64,000 nt of DNA. Origin: Oleiagrimonas soli (GTDB lineage: Bacteria > Pseudomonadota > Gammaproteobacteria > Xanthomonadales > Rhodanobacteraceae). Both the position numbers and the translations under genes were made by a program. Of the stretch, positions 11,792 to 19,523 are shown piece after piece (within the stretch, counting starts at the first letter, position 1; each line of letters begins with the position of its first letter). The stretch spans positions 1,596,823-1,660,822 of the forward strand of contig NZ_KN196470.1 in assembly GCF_000761445.1 (NCBI RefSeq), in the 5' to 3' direction. Below the pieces are notes generated by a model. That model was given only the letters and a program-made list of their open reading frames with translations. It was not told the origin of the DNA and made no database searches.

Positions 11792-12212
11792 AACGCATCC
11801 TCCGGTAGCCGGCCACGATCAGCACATGTCGCAGCGTCTCGCTGAGCACCACGAACAGCAGGGCCGCGTTGACGAGTTCCCAGACGCGGTAGCCGAACGG
11901 CATCACCACGCCGACCACGAGCATGCCCGCCAACAGCAGGAAGTAGGCCGCACGCGTGGCGCGTCCGTCGATGGCGCGGTCGCGTTCGTCGTGCATCGGG
12001 CTTTCGCCGGCATGCGATTCGCCGCGCTTCACGATCAGCAGGCCGATGCCGTAGGCAAGGGCGTGCAGGGTGCCGGCGACGGCCAGACAGAGGATGCGGT
12101 CGCCAAAGGTGGGCAAGCGCTCGGACCAAACGAACTGGATGACGAAGTACACCTGGTAGACCGGGCACATGCTGAGGATCATCAGCCATGCGCGTTTCTC
12201 GAGTGCGGACAT
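11781..12212 (-). CDS. Membrane protein partner of XRE regulator
   Basis: This 143-aa protein has about four hydrophobic helices (ILSMCPVYQVYFVIQFVW; LCLAVAGTLHALAYGIGLLIV; AAYFLLLAGMLVVGVVMPF; VNAALLFVVLSETLRHVLIVAG). The loop MHDERDRAIDGRATRAAYF, a D-E-R-D-x-x-I-pattern before a helix, is characteristic of DUF2178/DUF3796-like membrane proteins that travel with YozG-type XRE regulators. Start at the ATG 12212, with GGAG 7 nt upstream. First gene of a two-gene operon with the regulator, behind a palindromic promoter. It probably signals to, or is controlled by, the regulator; this is inference. Confidence 0.75.
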   Translation of the reverse strand: MSALEKRAWLMILSMCPVYQVYFVIQFVWSERLPTFGDRILCLAVAGTLHALAYGIGLLIVKRGESHAGESPMHDERDRAIDGRATRAAYFLLLAGMLVVGVVMPFGYRVWELVNAALLFVVLSETLRHVLIVAGYRRMRFAH

Positions 12213-12244
12213 GCGAGCGCTCCATGAATGAAATGTTCGACGCA

Positions 12245-12264
12245 ATGTTAATTATATTTGACAT
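12245..12264. promoter_or_regulatory. 20-bp palindromic operator over a -10 box (XRE operon)
   Basis: ATGTTAATTATATTTGACAT matches its own reverse complement at 16 of 20 positions. On the minus strand it contains a perfect TATAAT (12251-12256), 38 nt before the ATG of the membrane-protein gene, so the start site would be near 12244. No good -35 box is visible. A repressor bound here would block RNA polymerase, and the XRE regulator of this operon is the obvious candidate. Confidence 0.65.
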
Positions 12265-12413
12265 CATGCCAACAAAAATAGTCGCTCAATTGCCTGTTAG
12301 CAGGCTCTGCCGCACGCGCACGCCGCACCGTGCGATGGTCCTTTGCAGGGCGATGTCCTGGGAAAACGTCGGTCAAGCGCGTCGGATCGCGGGTGTCGCT
12401 CCGGCCGCCGTGG

Positions 12414-12818
12414 TCAGGCGCAACGGCGCGATGGCGACCCACCGAACGCGGCCAGATGATCCCGCACCATGGCCGCGATGGCGGGATGTTCGATGCGGAT
12501 CAGCTCGAACACGCCGGCGCACTTCAGCGGTTCCGCCAGCGTCAGCAGCGCTTGTTCGGCCCGGCGTCGAGCAGGCTCGCTGTCGGCTTTCTGCAACTCC
12601 CGGAGCCTGGACAGGAATTGCGCCAGCGGCAGTTCCTGCGCGGACGACGTTGCCGACGCCGGCGGGCGATCGCGGTCGTGTGCGATGGAATACGCTCGGA
12701 CCGGGTGGTGCGGGGCCGGATCGAGCAGCATGCCGCGTTCGCGCAGCGGTGCGTACGCGCGCAGCAGACGCAGCCATGCGCTTCGAAGGCGTGGGCTGCG
12801 TGATGGCATATGGGGCAT
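12414..12818 (-). CDS. Orphan 134-aa protein under a SoxR-type promoter
   Basis: I do not recognise this protein. It has an Arg-rich N-terminus, a Pro/Ala-rich linker (about 48-62), and a helical C-terminal half (LPLAQFLSRLRELQKADSEP, then AEQALLTLAEPLKCAGVFEL) that looks like a compact all-alpha domain. There is a single Cys, and no signal peptide or membrane segment. GAGGAT lies 6-7 nt before the ATG at 12818, and the helical half reads as normal protein, so I prefer this frame to the overlapping ones. It is transcribed divergently from soxR, and the promoter pointing at it has the 19-bp spacer and SoxR box of a SoxR-activated gene. A role in redox-cycling-drug response is therefore inferred. 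Confidence 0.65.
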   Translation of the reverse strand: MPHMPSRSPRLRSAWLRLLRAYAPLRERGMLLDPAPHHPVRAYSIAHDRDRPPASATSSAQELPLAQFLSRLRELQKADSEPARRRAEQALLTLAEPLKCAGVFELIRIEHPAIAAMVRDHLAAFGGSPSRRCA

Positions 12819-12880
12819 GGCGTGATCCTCGTCGTGTGAATGGATACGGATCGCGCTTGATGAACTGGCGCGACGAGGGC

Positions 12881-12911
12881 ACGATAAAACCTCAGGTTAA
12901 CTTGAGGTCAA
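12881..12911 (-). promoter_or_regulatory. SoxR box in 19-bp spacer promoter
   Basis: CCTCAGGTTAACTTGAGG (12890-12907) is an 18-bp palindrome with a single mismatch between the arms and differs by one base from the E. coli soxS operator. On the minus strand it sits between TTGACC (12906-12911) and TATCGT (12881-12886) with a 19-bp spacer, the overlong spacing that MerR-family activators need. It points at the orphan gene starting at 12818. The plus-strand reading has no usable -10, so soxR itself probably starts close to its TTG or from another promoter. Confidence 0.85.
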
Positions 12912-12915
12912 GGTC

Positions 12916-13374
12916 TTGGAATCGAAACCGAAGACGTCGTTGCTCAGCGTCGGCGAGGTGGCGGTGCGCAGCGGACTGAGCGTGTCGGCGATCCACTTCT
13001 ACGAAAGCAAGGGACTGATCCACAGCCGCCGCAATGCGGGCAACCAGCGCCGCTACCGGCGCGACGTGCTGCGCAGGCTAGCGGTGATCCGCATCGCTCA
13101 GCGCACCGGTATCCCGCTCGCGTCCATCGCGGAGGCACTGGATACGCTGCCGCAGGCGCGCACCCCAACGGTCGAGGATTGGCGACGACTGTCGCGGCAT
13201 TGGCGCAAGGAACTGGACGCGCGCATCGAGCGCCTGATGCAGCTGCGCGACCAGTTAAGCGGCTGCATCGGTTGCGGCTGTCTGTCGCTGAAGAAATGCC
13301 CGCTGCGCAATCCGCAGGATGCGCTGGGACAGGAAGGCAGTGGGCCTCGGCTTCTGGATGCCGAGCATCTCTAG
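12916..13374 (+). CDS. soxR: Redox-sensitive transcriptional activator SoxR
   Basis: This 152-aa MerR-family protein has an N-terminal winged helix ([40 protein letters not shown]), a coiled-coil dimerisation helix, and the C-terminal [2Fe-2S] cluster site C117-x2-C120-x-C122-x5-C128, which matches the spacing in E. coli SoxR. The cluster senses redox-cycling compounds and switches the bound promoter on. The start codon is TTG at 12916, with GAGG 8 nt upstream; that Shine-Dalgarno is the right arm of the SoxR operator itself. No soxS-like gene is adjacent, so here SoxR likely activates its target gene directly, as in other non-enteric bacteria. Confidence 0.95.
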   Translation: MESKPKTSLLSVGEVAVRSGLSVSAIHFYESKGLIHSRRNAGNQRRYRRDVLRRLAVIRIAQRTGIPLASIAEALDTLPQARTPTVEDWRRLSRHWRKELDARIERLMQLRDQLSGCIGCGCLSLKKCPLRNPQDALGQEGSGPRLLDAEHL

Positions 13375-13524
13375 GTCTGTGCGTGTGCGATCGTCGGTGC
13401 GATTCTGCGGGATTGGACGCAGTGCAGCGGTGCGGGTACCTTCGGCATCATGGTCCGGCCATCTGCAATGGCGGGCGGGCGTGGCCACGGAATGCACGGA
13501 TTCTTCAACCAGGGAGGGAGCGAT

Positions 13525-15654
13525 ATGCAGGACGACAACAGCGTCGACGCATCCGGCGTCGATGGTGCGGGAACGCGGGACGGCGCGAAGATCTCGAAGG
13601 CCGAGACGGTCATGGATGCACGCCGCTCGCGGCCGAACATCCTGATGATCATGGTCGATCAGCTGCGCTATCCGAACCGCGGCTACGGCGAGGCGGGGTT
13701 CGCGGACGGCATCAAGCAGGTGCTCGACTTCATCGGCGACATCGATCCGGCCCGCAATGCCTGGGCGCAGTATTTCCCCGGCTTCTGCAAGTTGCGCGAA
13801 CACGCGGTGGTGTTCACCGACCACACCATCGCCGAATCGGCCTGCATTCCCAGCCGCGCCAGCATCATGACCGGTCAGTACGGGCCGCGCACCGGCGTGA
13901 CCCAGACCGACGGCCTGTTCAAGAGCGGTGACGCGCAGAACTTCCCGTGGCTGAAGGCCGACGGTGCGCCGACCATCGGCGACTATTTCCGCGAGATCGG
14001 CTACACCACGCACTACTTCGGCAAGTGGCATGTCAGCGATCCGCCCGAGCATACGCTGCAAGGTTTCGGTTTCGACGACTGGGAGCTGTCCTGGCCCGAG
14101 CCGCACGGCTCGCTGACCAACAACATGGGTGCCTATCGCGACTATCAGTTCGCCGATCTGGCTTGCAGCTTCCTGCGTGCCCGCGCGCTGGGCGTACCGT
14201 TCGCACGCAGCACCGGCCGCGTGAGCGCCAAGGCGCCGCTGGCGCCCGCGGTGCCGGAACCGAGGCCGTTCTTTGCGGTGTGCTCGTTCACCAACCCGCA
14301 CGACATCGCCACCTATCCGACGCTGCCGCGCATGCTCCAGCCGACCTTTCCGCCGTCGACGCCGGGCGGTGAGCCGCAGCCGCAGGAGTCCTACGGTCCG
14401 GGGTTGTCGGTGCCGATCCCGGAGCAGGGCACGTTCAGTGCCGTGCCGGTGAACGGCTCGTTCCGGATTCCGCTGAATCCGCGCGGCCTGCCGCAGGCGT
14501 GCGCCACGGCATCGCCGACGCAGAACGAGAATCTGTGGACCAACAACAAGCCACGTGCGCAGTTCGACTACGCCTACAAGGTCGGTCTCGGGCTGGCGGC
14601 GAAGACCGGGCTGCAGGTCGCCGAGGCGATGGGCGGCGACCCGGAGACGCAGTTGCAGGAGGCGGTCAAGGCGGCGCTCGCCGTGCCCATTCCGTTCCAG
14701 CAGCAGCCGCGCGCGGACGATGCAGCGACCGGTTTCCTGCAGTACTACGCGTACATGATCTCGATGGTCGACCGGCACATCCTGAAGGTGCTGGAGACGC
14801 TCGAAGAGACCGGCATGGACGAGAACACCGTGGTGGTGTTCGCCTCCGATCACGGCGAGTACGGCGCCGCGCACGGCATGATGATGGAGAAGTGGCACGG
14901 CGCGTATCAGGAAACCGTGCATGTGCCGTTCCTGATCCGCTCGAAGCAGTACAACGGCGAACTCGCATCGATGGCCGTCGACGCACAGACCAGCCATATC
15001 GACGTGCTGCCCACGCTGCTCGGAATCGCCGGCGCGCATCCGGAGCAGATCGAACGCGCGCGCCGGAATCTTTCCAAGACCCATCCGGCCGCGCCGCTGC
15101 CGGGTGCGGATCTGACGAAAGTGGTCACTGCCGGTGGCGGGCCGGTGATCGGCCCCGACGGTCGCGAGCGTGCCGGCGTGCTGTTCGCCACCGACGACAT
15201 GATCACCGAGCCGCTGCCGCGCGACGACGATCCGCACAACATCAACTCGCAGCGGCAGTACGCGGTGTTCTCGGCTGCGGTCGAGGCGCTGCGCGACGGC
15301 AAGGCGCCGCGTCCCGTGCCCGAGCTTTCGCCCGGTCCCGTGTGTCAGCCGGCGCATGTGCGCGCGCTGCGTTCGGGCGACTGGAAGCTGGTGCGCTACT
15401 GCGATCCGTGGAGCGCGAAGCCGGCGCCGGATCAGTGGGAGCTCTACAACCTGGCGCTCGATCCGACCGAGTACGTCAATCTGGTGATCTACGACGGCGC
15501 GTTTCCCACCCCGATTGCCGCCGAGGCGCTGCCCGACGGGCTCACGCAACAGGCCGTGGTCGAGGCCGCCAAGGCGCTGCATGCCGAGTTGACGCGTCAG
15601 GAAGTCGCACTGCTTTCGCCGTATCCGAGCGCACATCCGAGCGGCCGGCTCTAA
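13525..15654 (+). CDS. Formylglycine-dependent sulfatase family hydrolase
   Basis: This 709-aa protein has the alkaline-phosphatase superfamily sulfatase fold: NILMIMVDQLRYP near the N-terminus, the modification motif C107-I-P-S-R followed by ASIMTGQYG, Lys/His of FGKWH about 165, and the metal motif ASDHGEYGA about 440. Cys rather than Ser means cytosolic formylglycine-generating enzyme or an anaerobic maturase is required. I see no signal peptide (the first 33 residues are Asp-rich and polar), so it is probably cytosolic or exported by an atypical route. No maturase gene is in the window. It is longer than typical sulfatases because of an insert (about 230-370). The ATG at 13525 follows AGGGAGGGAG. 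Confidence 0.87.
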   Translation: MQDDNSVDASGVDGAGTRDGAKISKAETVMDARRSRPNILMIMVDQLRYPNRGYGEAGFADGIKQVLDFIGDIDPARNAWAQYFPGFCKLREHAVVFTDHTIAESACIPSRASIMTGQYGPRTGVTQTDGLFKSGDAQNFPWLKADGAPTIGDYFREIGYTTHYFGKWHVSDPPEHTLQGFGFDDWELSWPEPHGSLTNNMGAYRDYQFADLACSFLRARALGVPFARSTGRVSAKAPLAPAVPEPRPFFAVCSFTNPHDIATYPTLPRMLQPTFPPSTPGGEPQPQESYGPGLSVPIPEQGTFSAVPVNGSFRIPLNPRGLPQACATASPTQNENLWTNNKPRAQFDYAYKVGLGLAAKTGLQVAEAMGGDPETQLQEAVKAALAVPIPFQQQPRADDAATGFLQYYAYMISMVDRHILKVLETLEETGMDENTVVVFASDHGEYGAAHGMMMEKWHGAYQETVHVPFLIRSKQYNGELASMAVDAQTSHIDVLPTLLGIAGAHPEQIERARRNLSKTHPAAPLPGADLTKVVTAGGGPVIGPDGRERAGVLFATDDMITEPLPRDDDPHNINSQRQYAVFSAAVEALRDGKAPRPVPELSPGPVCQPAHVRALRSGDWKLVRYCDPWSAKPAPDQWELYNLALDPTEYVNLVIYDGAFPTPIAAEALPDGLTQQAVVEAAKALHAELTRQEVALLSPYPSAHPSGRL

Positions 15655-15750
15655 GTTCGATCATCGTGTCCGGGCGGTGCGCGCTGCGCGTGTTCCGCTC
15701 GGGACGAATGCTAAAGTGAGCGCCTTGGCATTTCTGAAGGCGAGCATTCC

Positions 15751-16674
15751 ATGACCGAATCCGCTCCGTATCCGATCGGCACTCCCGGACGCCCATGGGG
15801 GGCGGACGAAAAAGCGCAGTGGCTGTCGCGACAGACCCGCAAGCGCAGCTACGCGGACGATGTCGTGCGACGCATCGATGCGCTGCGCGATCGCTTCGAC
15901 GTATCCGAATACGGCGCGCTGGACTATGCGCCGGACCGTCACGCGCTGTACGCCGTGCGCAACCGGCACTGGCGCGACGAGCGGCCGTTGGTGCTGGTGA
16001 CGGGCGGCGTGCATGGCTACGAGACCAGCGGCGTGCACGGTGCGCTGCAATTTCTGGAGCAGCACGCGGAGGCCTACGCCGGGCGCATCAACCTGCTGGT
16101 CGCGCCTTGCGTCAGCCCCTGGGCGTACGAGCGCATTCACCGCTGGAACGCCTACGCGATCGATCCCAATCGTTCCTTCCGCGAGAACAGCCCCGCGCCG
16201 GAATCCGCTGCGCTGCTGAAACTGGTTGCGCCGAACCGCGATCGCTTCGTGTTGCACATCGATCTGCACGAGACCACGGATACCGACGAAAGCGAATTCC
16301 GCCCGGCGCTGGCCGCGCGCGATGGCGTGCCGTACGAGCCGGGCGAGATTCCCGACGGCTTCTATCTGGTCGGCGACAGCGAGGATCCGCAGCCGGCGTT
16401 CCAGCAGGCGATCATCGACGCCGTGGCGAAGGTCACGCACATCGCGCCGGCCGACGCCCACGGCGAGATCATCGGTTCGCCGGTGGTGGGTCCCGGTGTC
16501 ATCAACTACCCGCTGCGCAAACTCGGACTGTGCGCCGGCATCACTGGCGCACGTCTGCGCACCACGACCGAGGTGTATCCGGACAGTCCGCAGGCCACGC
16601 CGGCGCAGTGCAACGACGCCCAGGTCGCCGCCGTGATCGCCGCTATCGACTATGCGCTGGCGGACATGGGCTGA
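15751..16674 (+). CDS. M14 family zinc carboxypeptidase-like protein
   Basis: This 307-aa protein has M14 zinc ligands H88 and E91 in TGGVHGYET and the third ligand His in HIDLHET (about 173). The catalytic Glu is likely the one in TTTEVYP about 277. NAYAIDPNRSFRENSP supplies the substrate-binding Asn/Arg typical of M14. No signal peptide. The compact size and the DLHET motif suggest the M14 subgroup related to succinylglutamate desuccinylase/aspartoacylase or DUF2817-type carboxypeptidases. The substrate is unknown. The ATG is preceded by AAGGCGAG. Confidence 0.85.
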   Translation: MTESAPYPIGTPGRPWGADEKAQWLSRQTRKRSYADDVVRRIDALRDRFDVSEYGALDYAPDRHALYAVRNRHWRDERPLVLVTGGVHGYETSGVHGALQFLEQHAEAYAGRINLLVAPCVSPWAYERIHRWNAYAIDPNRSFRENSPAPESAALLKLVAPNRDRFVLHIDLHETTDTDESEFRPALAARDGVPYEPGEIPDGFYLVGDSEDPQPAFQQAIIDAVAKVTHIAPADAHGEIIGSPVVGPGVINYPLRKLGLCAGITGARLRTTTEVYPDSPQATPAQCNDAQVAAVIAAIDYALADMG

Positions 16675-16775
16675 GCGAACGGACGCTGCCGCGTGAAGCG
16701 AAGCAGCCGTGGCCGGCGTTGCAGCAAGCCGGTGACCATGCGAAACGCATGGATGCACGTTCCATTCGGCCGTCG

Positions 16776-17306
16776 TTACGGTGCGTCGCGATGCGGTGCC
16801 TCGACGGGCAGGCCGAGGTGCTCGCGTACGATGGGCTCCAGGCTTCGCAGCCCCCAGCGTCGTCCCTCGGCAAGCGCGTCGGCTGCCGAACGGTGCTGCA
16901 GCCAGAAGGCGCGCAAGGCGATCATGGCGCCGACCCGGTTGCTGGAAGCGCAATGCACCAGGGTCGGCGTGTCGCCGGCCTGTCGCAGTAGGACGTCGAG
17001 CCGCTCCACATGGGCACGGGTCAGACCACTGGCGCCGTCGATCGGGAGATGGCGATAGGCCATGCCGGCATCGCGCACCGCGGCGGCTTCGTCGAAGTCC
17101 GGCGTCTCGCGGTCGGTACGCAGATTGATGACCATGCCGATGCCGGCTTGCTTGAGCAGGGAAAGGTCCTTGGCATCGATGGCGCCCGAAGCCATGCGAT
17201 GCGGAGCAGGCTGACTCAGGTGAGCGATGTCTTCAAGCGAAGGCGACGACGCCGACATCGCGCCGAACGGCCAAAGCACGGCGATCAGAATCCAGCTCAT
17301 GCGCAT
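16776..17306 (-). CDS. Exported protein tyrosine phosphatase-like protein
   Basis: This 176-aa protein has an N-terminal signal peptide (MSWILIAVLWPFGAMSAS). The dual-specificity-type phosphatase domain shows the P-loop H118-C119-A-S-S-N-R124-V-G and a likely general acid D90 in HLPIDGASG. VINLRTDRETPDFDEAAA is the early motif shared by the DSP-PTPase family that includes proteins fused to beta-lactamase domains. The catalytic Cys and Arg are present, so activity is expected in the periplasm, on phospho-proteins, phosphoinositides or other phosphoesters. GGAG lies 8 nt before the ATG at 17306; the longer frame upstream has no signal-peptide start. Confidence 0.83.
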   Translation of the reverse strand: MRMSWILIAVLWPFGAMSASSPSLEDIAHLSQPAPHRMASGAIDAKDLSLLKQAGIGMVINLRTDRETPDFDEAAAVRDAGMAYRHLPIDGASGLTRAHVERLDVLLRQAGDTPTLVHCASSNRVGAMIALRAFWLQHRSAADALAEGRRWGLRSLEPIVREHLGLPVEAPHRDAP

Positions 17307-17396
17307 GAGGTTGTCTCCGGTTTCCTTCGTCGTCACGTACGCTAGCAGGTCGCGCATCGACGCGTCCGCGATGCGTGGTGTTTCGATGCCGCGTGT

Positions 17397-17822
17397 TCAC
17401 ACATCGAGCAATGAACGCACTTCGTCGGCATCCAGATCGAAGTAGGCGCACAGCTCTTCCTGGTTCAACACGTCCGCATAGCGTTGTACCAGCATCCTGG
17501 CCTGTATCGTCGACGCACCGGACAGCCGGCCGTGCAGCAGATCGCGGCCGAACGATGCCAGCAGACTGCGCAGCGGATGCGACGTCCATGTCTGCTGGAT
17601 GCGCCACAGCGCTTCGCGACGCTCCGCAGGGAAGTGCACGCCGAGACGATGGTCGATGGTGATGTCGAGTTCCGCCCGGCGCAGTGCCTGCGCATCCCGT
17701 CGGCCTTCCGGCGCGTCGGCATGCGCATGCAGAGCCACCACCCGGCGATCGTATTCCTCGCCGGAGATGCGCGGACCGTAGTCAGCGATTGCGCGGTCGC
17801 GGTGGGCGGGGTCGGTCGGCAT
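17397..17822 (-). CDS. Unknown 141-aa protein, second gene of orphan pair
   Basis: I do not recognise it. It is a charged, mostly helical soluble protein with no Cys until near the end, and motifs ISGEEYDRRVVALHAHAD, RAELDITIDHRLGVHFPAER and LNQEELCAYFDLDADEVRSL. Start taken at the ATG 17822, which overlaps the upstream gene by 41 bp; the Shine-Dalgarno is weak, so translation may depend on coupling. It is co-transcribed with the Cys-rich 295-aa gene, and the two are likely partners. The frame has normal high-GC third positions and a hydrophobic/charged pattern that supports it being real. Confidence 0.6.
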   Translation of the reverse strand: MPTDPAHRDRAIADYGPRISGEEYDRRVVALHAHADAPEGRRDAQALRRAELDITIDHRLGVHFPAERREALWRIQQTWTSHPLRSLLASFGRDLLHGRLSGASTIQARMLVQRYADVLNQEELCAYFDLDADEVRSLLDV

Positions 17823-18669
17823 AGGCTTGGCGTGCGATCTCCGGATCGCCGACGACGAGAATCTCGTCTTTGGGATGGTCGAAAAGGCGGACGTAGGTCT
17901 CGTCGTCGAGCAGATCCGCTGCACGGCGCTGGAATTCCTCGGCGAGGGCGTTGTTGTTCTCCACGAAGGCGTCGACATTCTCCGCGTTCGGGGCGAATGT
18001 CGCCTCGATCTCGGTGTGCTTTTCCTCGATCTCGCGGCGCATGCCGAGCATGTGGTCGTGCGACTTGGTGTTCACGAGGTGCTCGCCGATACGGTAGCGC
18101 ATCAGCTCGTCGAACATGCGGACCTGCAGGTCGTGCAGCGCGGATGCATTCAGACTCTTGGCCGTGGCCGCGCTTTCCGCTTCCTGCGTGAGTTCCAGCG
18201 AGGTCTTCAGAAAGGCGAGTTCGCGGGCATCGGGCTGCGAGGCATCGATGTCGGCGCGCTTTCCGTCGCGGCAGGCGTCGAGGTCGCCGCTCACGTCCGG
18301 GTGCTTGTGGAACGGCGCCTTGCACATGCCGAGAACACCCGACTCGCGGCCGTAAACGCCGTACAGCGAGCTCGATATCCAGTATCCGCGCGCGCCGCGC
18401 ACCGTGATCTGTGCAGGCAGAAGGATGCGGTTGGCGGCTTGATGGCACACGCCATTGACCAGATAGCAGGTGATGCCGGCACGTTCCTTGGCGCCGGCGA
18501 TCTCGTCCGCGCGCTTGGTGCTGCCGGTGCCCGATCGGAGCACCTTGCCGCCGGTACTGCCTCCCCAGCAAGACCAGGTTTTGCCCCCGGCACCGCATTC
18601 CACGTAGGTGTGGTCGGCGAGTTTCGCGAAAAGCGTGGTGCGGTAGTGCTTGGCGATCAACGTACCCAT
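17782..18669 (-). CDS. Unknown Cys/Gly-rich 295-aa protein
   Basis: Not recognised with certainty. The N-terminal about 135 residues hold a Gly/Cys-rich domain (VECGAGGKTWSCWGGSTGGK; AGITCYLVNGVCHQAANRIL; LGMCKAPFHKH) with at least five Cys and a Cys-His pair, which could bind metal or hold a catalytic Cys. The rest is a long helical region (about 150-270, coiled-coil-like). No classical signal peptide. A strong RBS, AAGGAG, lies 6 nt before the ATG at 18669. First gene of a two-gene unit transcribed away from the graspetide-like locus across a 680-bp intergenic region. Whether it belongs to that system is open. Confidence 0.7.
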   Translation of the reverse strand: MGTLIAKHYRTTLFAKLADHTYVECGAGGKTWSCWGGSTGGKVLRSGTGSTKRADEIAGAKERAGITCYLVNGVCHQAANRILLPAQITVRGARGYWISSSLYGVYGRESGVLGMCKAPFHKHPDVSGDLDACRDGKRADIDASQPDARELAFLKTSLELTQEAESAATAKSLNASALHDLQVRMFDELMRYRIGEHLVNTKSHDHMLGMRREIEEKHTEIEATFAPNAENVDAFVENNNALAEEFQRRAADLLDDETYVRLFDHPKDEILVVGDPEIARQAYADRPRPPRPRNR

Positions 18670-19349
18670 GGCTCTCTCCTTAGCCGAGGGCGGTTGGAGC
18701 GTGTCCTTGTGCTGTCTTGGGGTTGCCCCAATGGCCCGGAACGATGAAGGCGAAATCAGGCGCGGACGTCTGCGCCGGGACTTCCCCGCGTGGCGACGGC
18801 ATGCGTTGATGCCTCGCTCGTCGCATTCATACTCGCGTCCGAGCGGGCGGGTCAAGCGCTGGGCGGAGCACGGCATCGTGTCGCGCCTTTTCGGGGGCAC
18901 CCATCCGAGGGAAACTTTTCGAGGCGCTTCGGGTCTTTTGTTGCAACGGCCAAGCATCGGAAAAATGCCTTGGCCGTGGATTCTGAGGATTGATCCGCAG
19001 TTTTTCACATGGTCTGCATGAAGGGTTTTCTGCAACCGCGTGAGCGCTTGACATCAACCTGAGGATATCCATAAGTTGATTGCGCACGACGTGTCATGGA
19101 GGAGCTTGTTGACGTCCAGGTTCAGGGAATGAAGCCGTTGCGTGCATCGCCTGCCCACAGCGCTGATGCCGATGCCCTCCTCGTGGCATGTCTGGCCCAT
19201 CGGGATTTTCCCGCACTTCTTTCCCCTCCGTGTTCACGCAACCGTTTGTTCGCGTTTCGTGCATGCATGCGTACGCATGGCATGCGCGGTCCGCGGTCAG
19301 GCCGGTGGCGGAACGGCTACTTTCCGTCGAAAAGTATGAGGTGTTTGAA
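18670..19349. other. 680-bp divergent intergenic region
   Basis: No convincing gene is seen in either direction; frames here lack RBSs and protein-like composition. It holds an imperfect 11-bp hairpin (arms 18947-18957 and 18965-18976 with one bulged base), a plausible plus-strand promoter at 19048-19075, and AT-rich patches. It must contain the promoters of the divergent orphan pair and of the graspetide-like precursor. Confidence 0.55.
19048..19080 (+). promoter_or_regulatory. Candidate promoter upstream of RiPP precursor
   Basis: A perfect TTGACA (19048-19053) is followed after 16 bp by CATAAG (19070-19075). It is overlapped by an inverted repeat ATCAAC (19053-19058)/GTTGAT (19075-19080). 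If used, the precursor mRNA would have a leader of about 265 nt. A closer promoter cannot be excluded. Confidence 0.4.
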
Positions 19350-19523
19350 ATGCAGAACGCAGAAACGAACATTTCCGCAGAAGGCATGGCGCGCCCGTTT
19401 GCGCGTATCGTTGCCTCCGAATTCACCAAGGAAGCCGTGCAGAGCACGCTCGCTTCCGGCTGCTACCTGTCGTCGGGCACGGATCCGTGCTGCTGGCGCG
19501 ATGCCGGGGACGATGGTACCTGA
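19350..19523 (+). CDS. Graspetide-like RiPP precursor peptide
   Basis: A 57-aa peptide. Residues 1-31 form a leader with ARPFARIVASEF (14-25), closely like the PFFARFL helix that ATP-grasp ligases recognise in microviridin precursors. The C-terminal part (about 32-57) is core-like: Ser/Thr at S32, T33, S36, S41, S42, T44 and T57, acids D45, D51, D54, D55, and Cys at C38, C47, C48. There is no Lys in the core, so omega-esters (Ser/Thr to Asp) would be the expected links rather than amides. The three Cys are unusual for the class. TGAGG lies 8 nt before the ATG. A terminator follows, then the ligase gene. The family assignment is inferred from leader plus neighbour. Confidence 0.72.
   Translation: MQNAETNISAEGMARPFARIVASEFTKEAVQSTLASGCYLSSGTDPCCWRDAGDDGT

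Noticed and set aside
12188-12979. Plus-strand frame across the soxR divergent region
   Set aside because: Crosses the SoxR promoter and lies opposite the 134-aa gene; composition is antisense-like.
13255-15636. Long minus-strand frame opposite the sulfatase
   Set aside because: Antisense to a recognised enzyme, repetitive Arg/His/Leu composition, no RBS.
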